Positions 43,195-56,269 of a DNA stretch of 64,000 nucleotides are shown here, piece after piece (the first letter of the stretch is position 1; each line of letters begins with the position of its first letter). The notes under the pieces are model-generated. The model saw only the letters and a program-made list of their open reading frames with translations. It was not told the DNA's origin and ran no database searches. The DNA is from Microvelia longipes (taxonomy: Eukaryota; Arthropoda; Insecta; Hemiptera; Veliidae): positions 31,464,513 to 31,528,512 of the forward strand of contig JACMZG010001908.1 in the NCBI GenBank assembly GCA_018340805.1, written 5' to 3'. Position numbers and translations under genes: made by a program.

Positions 43195-43350
43195 ATTTTT
43201 TTTTTTTTCGTTTTTGAAAAAACTTTATTGATTAAAAATAAATTACAATTCAAATAAAGAATACAAAAAAATTAATATAGCATTTTGTAAAAGTAAAAGC
43301 TACTTCTCACTGGAGGCAAAGCCTGAGTTGTGAGAGGGAGTCTTTTCAAG
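43195..43350 (-). mobile_element. Retroelement 3' end, minus orientation
   Basis: Minus strand: CTCACAACTCAGGCTTTGCC hairpin region, then AATAAAGTTTTTTCAAAAAC and poly(A). Confidence 0.5.
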
Positions 43351-43679
43351 TTATTGTAAGAGTTTAAAGCTTTGAAAAATATACTGTGGCAAGCTGATAT
43401 AGATAAACATACGTAGGATGATAAATAGTATAATAATTAAAAAAAAAAAATAAATAAAAAATAAAAAATAAAATAGATTAGAGTGTAATGCAAAAACCAA
43501 TTAGTAATGATTAGTAAGGTTTAGTCTGATTGTAAAAAACATATAAAAGTAAATAAACTAATTAATTAAAATACTATTATATTTAATTTATAGCAGTATA
43601 TGTGTAAAACATTGCAGCCCAATCTAAACACTATATGAAGATTTGTGGTTTTTTAAAACGTTTGTAAGGTAATTTTTGT

Positions 43680-43800
43680 GGGTCAATGACGTCACACATA
43701 TTTTATGTGTGACACATATTTTATATGCGTAACGAATCCGTTATGACGAGGAAAAGTTCCGAGGTACCCCGTATCCAATTTTTTCATTTATAATTTTCTA
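43680..43800 (+). repeat. 5S-SINE 3' end fragment with TGACGTCA
   Basis: TGACGTCA at 43687-43694, then GACGAGGAAAAGTTCCGAGG and TACCCCGTATCC. Confidence 0.5.
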
Positions 43801-44679
43801 ATCCAATAAGTAAAAATTAGAAAGAGATAGCATTTTAGAAAAATCAACAACTTTACTCCTACACTAACAATATTATACTTAATCAGCTTTTACTAAATAC
43901 AGTGCGGGTTGTCTAACCATACAATAGCTATTATACAATTCTACTGTATTACATGCATTGAACATTTACAGTCATCATTTCTTTATTTTACAGGAGTAAT
44001 ACGTAAATTTAAATCAATCTCTTGACTTTTCCAAAAAAAATATAATGACATCATACTCGTATCTGGAGGTGGGGAGGCTCTGCAGTGTCAGTCAAGTTTT
44101 TTTTTATAAAATAGAGTTAACTAACATTTGTCATGTCTTCAGTCTTTGTAAGGATAAAGAATAGTGTTTCAGAGATTACATAGACAGATATTTTATTGTA
44201 AAAATATTTGTACTACTAATTGCAATATCTAAAGGGCAATCACTATAAGTTAAAAAATAGGCCGGAACGTGTCTGCAATTTTTACGAAGTTACATACATA
44301 AGCTATGGACGTTATATGAATTGTGATTTACAAGGAATTTAATCATTTTATATTTTTTAGTAAGTGTTAAACATTAAATGTTATGGATGACAATGGTTAA
44401 AATGGATCGAGATAGAATATGATTAGTTTCGTATACAAAACTAACTCTTTCAAGCTCCTTCATTATAAGTATATTTATTCAACATAAAATAATATCTTTT
44501 TAAATAAATATATTTTTTTACGTAAATAATTGATTAAGAAATTAAAAAATTCAAATTAATAATATATATTTAATAGTCCGAGAAATGGTACAATATATTG
44601 TAAGGGTCTCAAGTACGAAAAGGGTTGGAATCCACTGCTATAATTAGTAGTAAGCTATTAATATAATCCACCTCACTTA

Positions 44680-45240
44680 CTACCGTAGGTATAAGAAAAA
44701 GTATTGCGTTCACCCTAAAGATCCGAAATCGAGATTTTACCATATAACTATCCGTTTAAAGCTCTTTCATGACGTACTGAATAGGTTACATCATGCTGTC
44801 TGTCTAGGCAGACAGATGAATCTCGCATAGATCTCGCTGTGTTGGGGCTGCCCGGGTATAGTGTAGAATATTATATTTCCTAGACTACAATAATCTATTT
44901 CGCCGGTTATTTGACCAATCGAGTTGAAATTTGACACAATTGTACATCTATAGGTGGTCAATTGACCCAAAATGAAATTTTGATTTTGGTCTCCATTATA
45001 AAAAATATTGACTATTACATTTTATAAATTTAACGGCCTATAAATTTCAATATTTTACTGCTTTTTGACGTTGACATATTGCCAGATAGCGAAACGCATA
45101 ATGAATTAGCAGTGGGAATTGCATAGCTACCTAACTTGAAGTTTGCTCTTTATTGGTGAACATATATATTTATTGGTGTAACTTTTAAAATTATATGCAA
45201 AAATTTGTTTGCATCAGTCAAAATTATGATATTATACTGA
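44680..45240 (+). repeat. Dispersed repeat R1
   Basis: TACTACCGTAGGTATAAGAA start, a TCTGTCTAGGCAGACAGA block and TTGACACAATTGTACATCTA. Confidence 0.65.
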
Positions 45241-45589
45241 AAAAAAAAATTAACAAATATTATGATGTAATGACAAAATATATCGCAAATATTTTTAAAA
45301 AGAACTATACTCGTGAAAATCCAGGGTGCTGAGTACGATCACAGGTCTTTAATGCATTCGTGAATAGGTGAATATAATATATTACTTGACAAATTGATTT
45401 TTAGACTGTTAAAAAATTAAATTCTAGGAAAATAAATAATATAAATCGGACTGAAATCTTCATTATTTTTCCTAAATAATATATTACGTGTTTTATTTAA
45501 TTGGATGTTTATTTACTGTATTACTTTTCTAACATTTCTTAATTCTCCTTTTTTTAATTAACCTAAGGCTATAATATTCTAAATAGTTG

Positions 45590-45915
45590 GTCTAGATAAT
45601 TCTGAGGTCGAGCGTTGCAATCGAAGTAATACTTACTTAAACTTCGACTAATCGTGATATTCTGAGAACGGGCGAATCGAATCTGAAGTCAAAGCATCAG
45701 AGACTTTAGATAATCATGACAATCCAAGGACGAGCGAAGCGAAACCAATGCTATAACACCCTAGACTTCGGATAACCTAATTATTCTGAGATCGAGCACA
45801 GTGAGATCAAAGTAATACTACCTTAGGCTTTGTTTAAGCATTACATTCTGAGAACGAGAGAAACAATTCCTAAGTCATAGCACACTAGACTTTGGATAAA
45901 CATTTTATTTTTTTA
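45590..45915 (+). repeat. R4: about five units of a 61-64 bp tandem repeat
   Basis: Each unit has TTCTGAGAACGAGCGAAGCG-like and ACCCTAGACTTTGGATAA-like strings. The first part resembles the body of the 5S SINE. Confidence 0.7.
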
Positions 45916-47030
45916 AACTTAATCTCATTAGCCGTTAAAATAATCCTCTTATTAAGCAACTATAATTTCTTCATTGGAATACATAGGTCCTCGACCTCAT
46001 ATTACGGTGTCTTTGACAATGAAACATGACTTATTATAATACTAATTATTAACTTAGTCTTATCAACTTATGATCTTAAATATAATTATTGATACGAAAA
46101 TATAAGCACTCTACTCCTTGACCCTATCATTGCCATACTTTCGTAATTTCAATCCTGAATAATAAACCAAAAATAATAACTATTGATGTGAAACTAAGAT
46201 TAAGAGATAATATGATAATTAAAAACAATAATAAAAAGTATGCAAATTCATCATTTTAATCGTTAGAGTTAAAGTTATTAGTGAAATTTATGATAAGAAA
46301 CCATAAAATGATCAAAATAAGTAAAACAATGACCTGCTTGTGTATAAAATATAGCAATAATAAATTTATTGTTTAACAATAAACGTATTTTGGTGAGTTG
46401 ACGATGAGACCAAGGATCTTTAGATATGTGTATGTTACGTTATTTCATTTAGAAGGTCACTTTCGTATACTGTTTATCTTATCAAGACACTGGTCAACAG
46501 AGACATAGAGACTAGAATAGGGTGCGGACATAGAGATGACAGTACTTTTCTACTACTTTAAGGCGGGTTGAATCAGTTTTAAAAACGACAATTTGGGCCA
46601 GTATATAAATTATAAATATAATTTAAATTAAATAAATAAATAAAAATAAATAAATAAATTATAAATAAATTATAATAAATAAAATAATAATAAATAAAAA
46701 AATAAATTATAAATAAGGTTATAAATATAACCTTTACCTAACCTAACCTGACCCAGCGTACCTTCTTTTAGCCTTTCTTTTAGATTTAATCTCATGGCCA
46801 GCACTAGCTACTTGACTTTTCAGTCTCTGGATACCTTAATATTATCAATAACGGTAACAACAATAGCGATATCCCGATTTCGGCGGGACAACGCCGATAT
46901 TGACACCTTTGTCCCGCAAATTTTTAATCCCGCCGAAACTAAAAATGTCCCGATATTACCTATTTGTAATTAATTTTCCCTAAAATACAAAACGTACAAG
47001 CATTTTTATCTGTAAAATTGTATTTTAAAA
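45916..47030. other. Intergenic, no supported gene
   Basis: AT-rich with an (AAAT)n-like stretch at about 46615-46720. Confidence 0.45.
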
Positions 47031-47032
47031 AC

Positions 47033-47465
47033 AATTCTGGCGCGGTGGTCCGTCTTTTGGACTAATTTCTCTTGAAATGTCTGTTTTCGTGCTTAACAAT
47101 CCATTCCTTGCTTAAGGATCCGGTTTGTGCTTCATAACTTGACCAGTTACTCAATTATCTAGCACTACTTGTAACTTATCTTTCTTGTATTTTTCAAAGG
47201 AAATGCGTTAAAACCTTTAAAGAAACCAACTGAGCATTAAACTAGTGCAAAGAATGGTGTGCACTGCCAATTTTAGAGGCATAGCTTTGTATAACCAACA
47301 GGATAATTATGCGCATTTTATTTGAAAAATATAACAAAATTAGTTAGAAGTAGTGCTAGATAATCGAGTAACTGCTCAAGTTATAAAGCATAAACCGGAT
47401 CATTAAGCAAGAAATAGATTGTTAAGCACGGAAACACGCATTTCAAAGGGAATTCACCCGACATG
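47033..47465. mobile_element. R2 foldback element
   Basis: Left arm TTCTGGCGCGGTGGTCCG..., TTAAGGATCCGGTTTGTGCT, CTCAATTATCTAGCACTACT. The right arm returns these in reverse (AGTAGTGCTAGATAATCGAG, AAACCGGATC, CGGAAACACGCATTTCAAAG). No ORF. Confidence 0.7.
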
Positions 47466-47619
47466 TATTTCAATCAGACAGTTCTATTTACTGAATAATA
47501 TCAGTTAAATTCCGAAGTATTGAATTAAATGACATGTGCTCTTCTCTTTGCCGTTCAAGAGATTAGATGAGACCTTTTAGAAAATTATTTCTTTTAAATA
47601 CCAGGCAGGAATTAGTTTT

Positions 47620-47870
<251 letters not shown>

Positions 47871-48086
47871 TTTCTTGTAAACACTCTATCTTTCGAACGG
47901 ATTAATATTTTTTAACCAAACTTGGTACAAAAATCAACCTTGGGGAGGACACGAACCCTATTAAAACCAGGTTTTTGTGACGTCATTAACCCGGTTTGCT
48001 GAGTCAGCGAATTTTTCAAAAAATTAGCAAAATTCTGGGTTAATATTTTTTGCCGCGAAAAAGGTCAATATTTATGTTTTTGAGAC

Positions 48087-48510
48087 GCTGAATCGAATGA
48101 AACCGGTCCGAAGTCGATACAACCACTCTAAGTGACCTAAAAATCGAAAAAACCATTGTAATTTACCAAAAACCAAAATTTAGGTCGATAAAAAATAAAT
48201 TTCGAGTAGGGTGTCGTTTTCTATGTAATTTTGGGCGCTGAGTCGAATGAAACCGGTCCGAAGTCGATACGACCACTTAAAGTTACCAAAAAGTCGAAAA
48301 AACCACAAAAATTATAGAACACCAACATTACGGTCGTTGAAAATTAAATTTCGAGTAGGGTGTCGTTTTCAATGTTTTTGGGGCCTCCAAGTTGAATGCC
48401 AGTGGTCCGGAGTCAATACGACCACTCAAACTCAGGGTACCTGGGTTCACATCCTGGAAGGGTCGAAAAATTTTTATCGTTTTTTTTTTACTTAATATAA
48501 GTTTACAACT
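48087..48510. repeat. About 150 bp tandem satellite, three units
   Basis: Unit starts at 48087, 48237 and 48383, marked by GAATGAAACCGGTCCGAAGT and TTTCGAGTAGGGTGTCGTTT. The last unit runs into a tRNA-like string with ACCTGGGTTCACATCCTGG. Confidence 0.8.
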
Positions 48511-48514
48511 AGAA

Positions 48515-48742
48515 AATAATTCTGGCGCGGTGATCCGCATGTCGGGCGAATTTCCTTTGGATGCGAGCACTCAAACCCAGAGTACCTGGGTTCAAATCCT
48601 ACTAGGGACAATAATTTTTTATCGTTTTTTTTACCTAATATAAGTTTACAACTAGAAAATAATTCTGGCGCGGTGGTCCGCATGTCGGGCGAATTTCCTT
48701 TGGATGCGTGTTTCCGTGCTTTTTACATTATATAAGTTTACA
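48515..48742 (+). repeat. R2 tRNA-like head units in tandem
   Basis: ATTCTGGCGCGGTGATCCGC to ACCTGGGTTCAAATCCTACT is about 90 bases, with an A-box-like start and a clear B box GGTTCAAATCC. A second unit starts at about 48660. Confidence 0.65.
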
Positions 48743-49292
48743 ACTACTAAATAAATTATTCCGCGCGGTGGTCCGCTGTCGGCGAATTTCATGTAGAATG
48801 CGTGTTCCGTGCTAAACAATCCATTTTTGCTTATGCAAGAACCATATCTATAGCGTGGTCCGGTTCATGCTTTAGAACCTAAGCAGTTACTCAATTGTCA
48901 AGCACTGCTCGTAAACTCATTTTGTCTGTATTTTCCAAAGGAAATGCGCTAAAACCTTTAAAGATAACTGATTAAGCTTAAAGATAAGTAACCAAGCTTT
49001 AAGCTAATGCAAATAATAGTGCGTACTTCTTATTTTAGAAGTACAACGTGAAGTAATCACGCAGTTGCAGAACAACTGCGCATTTCCTTTGGAAAATACA
49101 GACAAAATGAGTTACGAGCAGTGCTTGACAATGAGTAACTGCTTAGGTTCTAAAGCATGAACCGGGACCACGCTATAGATATGGTTCTTGCATAAGCAAA
49201 AATGGATTGTTTAGCATGGAAACACGCATTCTACATGAAATTCGCCCGACAGCGGACCACCGCGGCGGAATAATTTATTTAGTAGTTGTAAA
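48743..49292. mobile_element. R2 foldback element, near-complete
   Basis: The inverted ends CAACTACTAAATAAATTATT and AATAATTTATTTAGTAGTTG flank GCGCGGTGGTCCGC and its complement. The arms are about 240 bp, with AACCTAAGCAGTTACTCAAT and ATTGAGTAACTGCTTAGGTT-like matches. No ORF. Confidence 0.8.
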
Positions 49293-49879
49293 CTTATATA
49301 ATGTAAAAAGCACGGAAACACGCATCCAAAGGAATTCGCCCGACATGCGGACCACCGCGCCAGAATTTTTAAAATAATATCCTATATTATTACAGATTAC
49401 TATAGTAAAAACTATAAAGCAAAAGTATACAATTTTAATTTCCTGACAATAGATTTTAAAAATCAACATTAGTACAAAACATTAAATAGTTATGAGTGAA
49501 ATAAAAAACAACAGGTATAAAATAATTTAATGAGTTTAATAATGCACACATAAAAATAACATTTTCCTAAGTGTAGGAAGGCCACGTTACAGTAAATAGT
49601 AACGCAAATCAATCGTAGTGATTAACGTTGTATGAAAAGAAAATTTTTATCTTCTTGATTGTTATATCCAAATTTTCGGTAGACAGATCTCTATATTATG
49701 TTATAATTGCTTTTTAAACACTGCTTTCAGCGTTTCTACCTTTTGTAGGGAGAAAGAAAGCATTGAAATGGAAAAATTTGTGACAATTTTTAGAGGAGCT
49801 CCTTTCGAAATAATTCGCTAATGGGAAGCTAATGGTACAGCCCATCGTTTTAGCTTAGGTTGTTCAGATAGCGGAATTT

Positions 49880-50260
49880 TGCATCATATAATTATACCCA
49901 CAAAATAATTCTGGCGCGGAGGTCCACCCGCAATTTCAATGTGAATTTATTTTGAAATGCTTGCTTTTTTATTGCATAATCAATGTATATCTCGCTTAAA
50001 TTTGCCTTTTTATATGATGTCAGAGGTAGCACATCTACTTGTATAAAAAAGGTTATGCATTAAAAAATATTAAACTAGTTTGCACAAATGCGCTTTTATT
50101 AGTGCACCGAGAGCTGCGCAGAGCTGAATTTGGAAGGATAAGCACAACAGGAACGCACAGGAAAGTTGTTAAACAAGTATTAGAGCTACCACTAGGACTA
50201 TAAAGCATAAACCGAAAACATAACAGAGAAATTATAAAGAATGTATGGATTGTGGATTGA
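49880..50260. repeat. Diverged R2-related copy
   Basis: Begins AATAATTCTGGCGCGGAGGT and later has CTATAAAGCATAAACCGAAA, as in the right arms of the R2 elements. Confidence 0.45.
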
Positions 50261-50439
50261 TGAGAAAGAAAGTGAGCATTTCCATGGAAATGTATCCTGC
50301 TTCCGGACAGATATTAGACAGTCGTAATAAAATAGAATTAGCTGGCGTATCTCCATCGAGACACGTTCCTCATGACGAGAGGTACGCGCCTAAAAGTTAG
50401 ACATTTTTCGCAATTATTCTTAGTTCTATAATTAGCAGC

Positions 50440-50760
50440 TTGTTTTGTTTTATAGTTATGCTGTATTTATAGCCTTGAAAATACAGAGGTAATAAATTAA
50501 TTTATAGCTATTATCATTTGATAAACAAATATAGTTTTATGTATAATTAGTTAATATTTAGTCTCAGCTAATTAATTTAAGTCTGCTTGAATTAAATAAG
50601 TAAGCTTAGATCCATAATTGATAAATAGTTACATAATTATGCTGTATTTATACCCTTGAAAATACAGAGGTAATAGTTTAAATTATTGCAGTTATCACAT
50701 GATACATAAATATAGTTATGTGATAATTAGTAAATAATTATAGTCTCAGCTGGTATGTTG
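50440..50760. repeat. 181 bp direct duplication
   Basis: ATGCTGTATTTATA and CCTTGAAAATACAGAGGTAA recur at 50458 and 50639; the tails share AGTCTCAGCT. Confidence 0.8.
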
Positions 50761-52335
50761 AAAATATTCTGTTTTATTGGAACTCAAACAAAAATAGCAG
50801 GCTAAACATGTTTGATTAGGAGTGAAAGTAATTTACTTAATTTGGACAGCTGTTTATTAGAATAGATCAATAAATATTTACTCTTTAATTACTTTCTCAT
50901 TATGGAGGCTACTATTAATTAGTTTTATTACTCTCCTGTAAGTAGTTAAGTTTTATTACTTTCGACTTGGTATCAGGGGTAAACTAGTTTATTTTTGATA
51001 TTTCAGGTGGTAATTCTGAAAATGTTGCGCATTGTACAGGCTACTTTTTTATTTTAGTACAACATAACCAAGGATGTTGAATAAAGGGGATAATAGACAA
51101 GCTAAGTCTATTTGCCATATAGCAAAGCCCCCATAAAATAAAATTAAAAGGTTACTTAATTTTTTGTCTAAATTCAAACTAAATGTATTTTTTTTTTGTT
51201 TAGATTTGAAATAGAATAAATGACCCGACCACTAAGAATATTAGCGAGCATGATAATTTTCATGTAAGGTTATTGTCTTTAATTAAGCTTTAATAACCTG
51301 ATATGAGAAACCTGAACTGATAAGAGTACAACCGTTCTGATTATTATAAGGTGGTTTTAATAATGTTTATTGTTTTTTCCTTTGCATTCATTCCTGTCTT
51401 TGATATTAAAACTAATACCGTCAAGATTAATTTTTATTTATTTAAAATTAGCTAAAGAGAGTAGTTTTGGTAAATTTTGTAGATAGAGAGTTTATAAAAA
51501 AACATTAAATTTAACTTGATTCGTATTAAAAAGAAATCAATGATATTTGTTCGTTAGGGATTAAGTGTGGGGTTGTAGTATAGAAGAGATTACTCAATCT
51601 TGATCCACCCTTTATTAGCTTACTGTCCCAGACAGACAGAACAAAAATTATTCTCACGGAATCACGGTGAGCTAAGCAGACCCTCAAACTGGACGGACCT
51701 CGATGTGTCTTCTTATGGTCGTCGGCATTCTAAAACGATTGGGACCGTTTCTTGCTCAATCGGAGAATTCTAAATGACGCAATTGGCAAAATAACTATCA
51801 AACCAGTTGATCTTAATATTTTTACCTAATTAACTTATAGAACTTTGTATGGCCTCTTTATACGGACGAAAATTCGCTAGTCACATGGCAAATTGCCATG
51901 TAACAAAACTTACTAAAACAAAAATAGGGAGGCGATGAAAATTCACAAATTACATGGCAAAATGCTATGTAACAACAACAAATAATACAAAGCAACAACA
52001 ATTAGGCGTCAAAGCGGCTACGGGCCGAAGGCCCTTATTTATAAATGGCATGTTTTTCTTACTTAAGTAACATAAACAATTAAAATAAAGAAATACATTG
52101 AATGCACATTACTAAGGATTAAATATAAATTATATGGCTTCATTAAAAACGAGAATAAAAATTGTTAAGACAGTGCATTTATTATATCAGGTTTATTATA
52201 GAGTAACCACATATATTTAGTATACAATTCCTAGAAACATTATAAAATTGTAGTAAAACAAAGATATTAGTCACCAGAATATTACAAAGACTGGTGCCAA
52301 GTTATACCATGAAAGTAACTAAACAAGTAGGAATT
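50761..52335. other. Intergenic, no supported gene
   Basis: A short direct repeat with CATGGCAAATTGCCATGTAA (51893) and TACATGGCAAAATGCTATGT (51950), then GGGCCGAAGGCCC at 52022, suggests a transposon remnant. Confidence 0.4.
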
Positions 52336-52339
52336 ATTG

Positions 52340-52461
52340 CATTTAGCGAATTTCCTTTGGAAATTCGCCTAATGGGATAGGCGTCATGGCGGAATTCGAA
52401 CCTCGGACCACGACACAAATCCGTTTCAGAGGTCCCTAAACGAAAAAATACGTTTCGCGAA

Positions 52462-52514
<53 letters not shown>
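52340..52514. repeat. R2-associated block and (TA)n
   Basis: Near-identical to 47620-47745 including GGAATTCGAACCTCGGACCA, then TA repeats from about 52466. Confidence 0.75.
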
Positions 52515-52520
<6 letters not shown>

Positions 52521-52544
52521 GTATTTCTAAGTATTTCTAAAAAA

Positions 52545-52934
52545 CCACAAAAATGATAGAAAACCAAAATTACGGTCCTTAAAAATTTAATTTCGAGTAG
52601 GGTGTCGTTTTCAATGTTTTTTGGGCCTCTAAGTTGAATGACAGTGGTCCGAATCAATACCACCACTCAAACTCAGGGTACCTGGGTTCACATCCTGGAA
52701 GGGTCGATAATTTTTTATCGTTTTTTTTTCTTAATGTAAGTTTACAACTAGAAAATAATTCTGGCGCGGTGGTCCGCATGTCGGGTGGATTTCCTTTGGA
52801 TGCGAGCACTCAAACCCAGAGTACCTGGGTTCAAATCCTAGTAGGGACAATAATTTTGTATCGTTTTTTTACCTAATATAAGTTTACAACTAGAAAATAA
52901 TTCTGGCGCGGTGGTCCGCATGTCGGGCGAATGT
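52545..52934 (+). repeat. Satellite unit and R2 tRNA-like heads
   Basis: Repeats the arrangement of 48300-48740: TTTCGAGTAGGGTGTCGTTT, ACCTGGGTTCACATCCTGG, ATTCTGGCGCGGTGGTCCGC, ACCTGGGTTCAAATCCTAGT. The two loci are segmental copies. Confidence 0.75.
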
Positions 52935-53345
52935 CCTTTGGATGCACAACTACTAAATAAATAATTCTGGCGCGGTGGTCCGCTGTCGGGCGAATTTCAT
53001 TTAGAATGCGTGTTTCCGTGCTAAACAACCCATTTCTTGTTTATGCAAGAACCATGCCCATTGCGTGGTTCCGGTTCATGCTTTAGAACCTAAGCAGTTA
53101 CTCAATTGTCAAGCACTGCTCGTAACTCATTTTGTCTGTATTTTCCAAAGGAAATGCGCTAAAACCTTTAAAGATAACTAAGCTTAAAGATAAGTGACTA
53201 AGCTTAAAACTAGTGCAAATAATAGTGTGTACTTCTAATTTTAGAGGCATAGTTTTGTACAACAACTGGATGATTATGCGCATTTCCTTTGGGCATTTCC
53301 GACAGCGGACCACTGCGCCGGAATTATTTATTTAGTAGTTGTAAA
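52935..53345. mobile_element. R2 foldback element, right arm shortened
   Basis: Same ends as 48743-49292 (ACAACTACTAAATAAATAAT and ATTATTTATTTAGTAGTTGT). The right arm lacks the AACCGG and CTTGCATAAGC part, so it is internally deleted. Confidence 0.75.
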
Positions 53346-53969
53346 CTTATATAATGTAAAAAGCACGGAAACATGCATCCAAAGGAAATTCGCCCGACAT
53401 GCGGGACCACCGCGCCAGAATTTTTATTACTCAATGGAAAAACTCAATTTTTCATGTTAAAAGTGAAACCTTAATTTATTTAAAGAAAATTCGCTTTAAC
53501 GACAATTTATTGACAAATACGTATAATTATGTTAACCGCATAATAATAGCTTTTATGCATTTTTAAGATTTTCATTGATAGAAGATTTGTACGAAGATAT
53601 TTCTTAGAATAGCGAATAAATTTTAAAATTTAATGATTTAATTATTAGCAGCAATATTTTATATACTTTTTAATATAAAACAAAAATATTGTATCTAGTT
53701 ATATTTTATTGTTGAAATATTCTAAGGAAATGTTACTATGAAAAATCGCTTAATAATTGTTACAAGCAAATGAACGAGTGAAGTGAATAAAATAATTATA
53801 AAAAATCAAATCAGATATGTAATAAAAAGATAAAGAAGAAAATTAAAATAAAAACATTCGATAAAATTGGAACAATCTAAAACAAAAATGACTGTGAATA
53901 AAGAGTTGTGGCAGTATAAAATTATAGCATGAATCAGGATATAGTAATAATCTGAGTTTTCTGAACATA

Positions 53970-54003
53970 AAAGAGGCCTTAACCACATGTGTGGCTCGCT
54001 CAG
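53970..54003 (+). repeat. Short dispersed hairpin repeat
   Basis: AGAGGCCTTAACCACATGTG and TGGCT; a second copy, AGAGGCCTTAACCACATTCG, is at 55561. Confidence 0.5.
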
Positions 54004-54189
54004 TTTTCGAGATATATACATGAATGGATGTGCTTGTGAACACTCTTCAGCTTAAATGGTTGATCTAATTCAAACGAAACTTGGCCTAAAAGTCATATTC
54101 TATAAGAAAAGAAACGAATAAAGATTCTCGTGTAATTCCAACTCAGTGCATCGAAATGGCGTCACTTTAAACTTTTAAAAATCATAAAA

Positions 54190-54425
54190 AATTTTAAAAA
54201 TCAGGTACGGGGTATGTCGAAACATTTTCTCATCCAAACGGATTTGCTACGCTCATCCTCCTTACTTCGGACTCGCTTCGCTCGTTCTCAGATAATACAA
54301 GTCGTTAAATTTACACAGCAAAACCTCTTCGTACTCGCTCGTCCTCAGACAGTAAATACATTCGTTTCATTCTCAGCGGTCTCCCATCCAGGCACTGGCT
54401 ATACTCGATGCTGCTTTACTTTTTT
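54190..54425 (-). mobile_element. 5S-rRNA-derived SINE (best head)
   Basis: The minus strand begins AAAGTAAAGCAGCATCGAGT, then CCAGTGCCTGGATGGGAGAC and CGCTGAGAATGAAACGAATG, covering 5S box A to box C closely. GAGCGAAGCGAGTCCGAAGT follows, and the copy ends near 54190 with TACCCCGTACCTG. Confidence 0.7.
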
Positions 54426-54469
54426 ATATCCAACAAAAACATAGATATACTTGTCATATTGAAACGAAA

Positions 54470-55375
54470 AACATTTTTTTTTTAAAAAAACATACACGAG
54501 TCATTTGATGATGAGATTAAACTTAGCACATATGTTAGTCTTATACATAGCTGGAACAAATCCTCAGGCATGAGGCACAGTAAACTTATGTTAAAAGGAC
54601 CCAGTCCCAAAGTAACTGAGGACCTCCTGAGTCTCAGCAGAAGGGACCTTAGAACAGTAACTGGACTACTGACTGGTCACTGTCACCTCCGAAAACATCT
54701 CCATACCATTGGTATCTTTAAAGATAACCCAGTGTGTAGGCTTTTGTGAATCGGAAACTGAAACTGCATCTCACATACTTCTGAGATATGAAGCCCTAGC
54801 CTTTCAAAGGTTCACCAACTTTGGTAGCAGCATTCTCACTAAGTTTGACTCTACCAATGAATCACTGGTCAAAAAGATCCTAGACCTAGTCCGGGGAAAA
54901 GGATTATTCTGACCTGGACCAATTGAGGGGATTGTACAATAGAACTTTCAGTCGCAGTGCAAATGGGGTCTATCCTCGACTCCAACCCCAATCTTTAATA
55001 ATAATATACATAGCTACATGCGTGCCAAATTTCAATCCGTTCGCATCATTTTTTCGCGTTTTATGATTTTTCGAAATTTTTGCTGATTCGTTATTGCGGG
55101 TTAATGACATCATAGAAAATTATTTTTTGAATAGCACAATTACAGGGGTAGACTGATTTTTGAACAAAGTTTCAATTGTCTAGCATAAATACACTGGGCG
55201 CTACTATGATAACAGACACACACATACAGAGAGATAACTTTGAAAAAACCACTTAGGAGGTCTTAAAAACACCTGAAACGGATGATTCCGGTGTCATCCC
55301 GGATTCGGATTTTTTTGTAAACACAATACTTTTCCTATATACCTACGGTATAAATGAGGAAAAGTAAAAAGGAAA
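54470..55375 (-). repeat. Dispersed repeat R1, split by a non-LTR insertion
   Basis: Minus strand start at TACCGTAGGTATATAGGAAA (about 55350), with a GTATGTGTGTGTCTGTTATC block. It resumes left of the insertion at 54552. Confidence 0.65.
54553..55004 (+). pseudogene. 5'-truncated non-LTR retrotransposon, RNase H-type C-terminus
   Basis: TSD TATACATAGCT at 54542-54552 and 55005-55015. The frame reads SLSRRDLRTVTGLLTGHCHL, RKHLHTIGIF and, after a frame change, TASHILLRYEALAFQRF. These match the C-terminal RNase H and CCHC-like region of Jockey/I-type elements. The 3' tail is CTTTAATAATAA, (TAA)n-like. 452 bp, not functional. Confidence 0.75.
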
Positions 55376-56269
55376 AATGACTTATAAATATAAGCATATA
55401 ATTCATCAAGAAAATATGTAGCTAGATATTTAAAAAATACATTTAAAAAATGTTGGACTGTCTCTGTGCAATACCTACGGTGTAATTGAGGAAAAGTAAA
55501 AATAATTGTTTTATAAAAAGTGTTTTGATGCGGATGGTGTTATAATTTTATTTGAATACTAAGAGGCCTTAACCACATTCGTGGCTTGCACAGCTAGATC
55601 TAATATGAACCTTATAAAAACGTCATCTAAAACAGCAAGGTAATATTATTCTGTTATTTGAAGCCTAGAGGTAGCCTGTTAGTTCCTGGATTGGCAGCTT
55701 GTTTAAGATAAACTTACACAATTAAAATTATGTATCTTTTTATAGCTGAAACCTATGGACTTAATACTCTCCGGATCAAGGACCATCTTTATTCAGGGTT
55801 ACCGACTTTAGTGTTTTACTGTTTAGTTATAAAGTAACAGTTTAAAACAGAGATGTTAACTTAACAAATATACTAAATAAGGCGTGGTACAGAATACCGC
55901 TTCATTGAATAACTTATTATCTGCTTGCTGTAAGTTAAATGATTCACCTCTTAAATGGAAACAAGGGAAGAGGAACAAGTATCCTCTATTCCAAAACGAC
56001 AAGACGTTTTATCAACTAAAATTTATATTTTTGTAAAGTTTCTTTTTTATTTACTATTGATACGTAATATTGACATTACATGCCTTTCAGCATGCTCCGA
56101 AAGTACGTATTTACATTGCTGTAGAAGAATTCTTTCTACTTTCGCCACTAGTCCCGAAAGTAAGAAGAATTTTTCTCTTGGTAACAAACTCCTTACTTCT
56201 TATCAGTAAGTATTGGCATTTTAAGTTCTAGGGGTTTATCACATTCGTTTAGTAAATTGCCCTTTTACT

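Noticed and set aside
48520..48610. Functional class II tRNA gene
   Set aside because: Boxes are present but arms pair poorly and near-identical heads recur within repeats.
54360..54420. 5S rRNA gene
   Set aside because: Only the 3' half is present and it is fused to SINE body sequence.
55955..56209. 84-codon plus-strand ORF
   Set aside because: No recognisable domain, no splice context, isolated in repeat-rich DNA.
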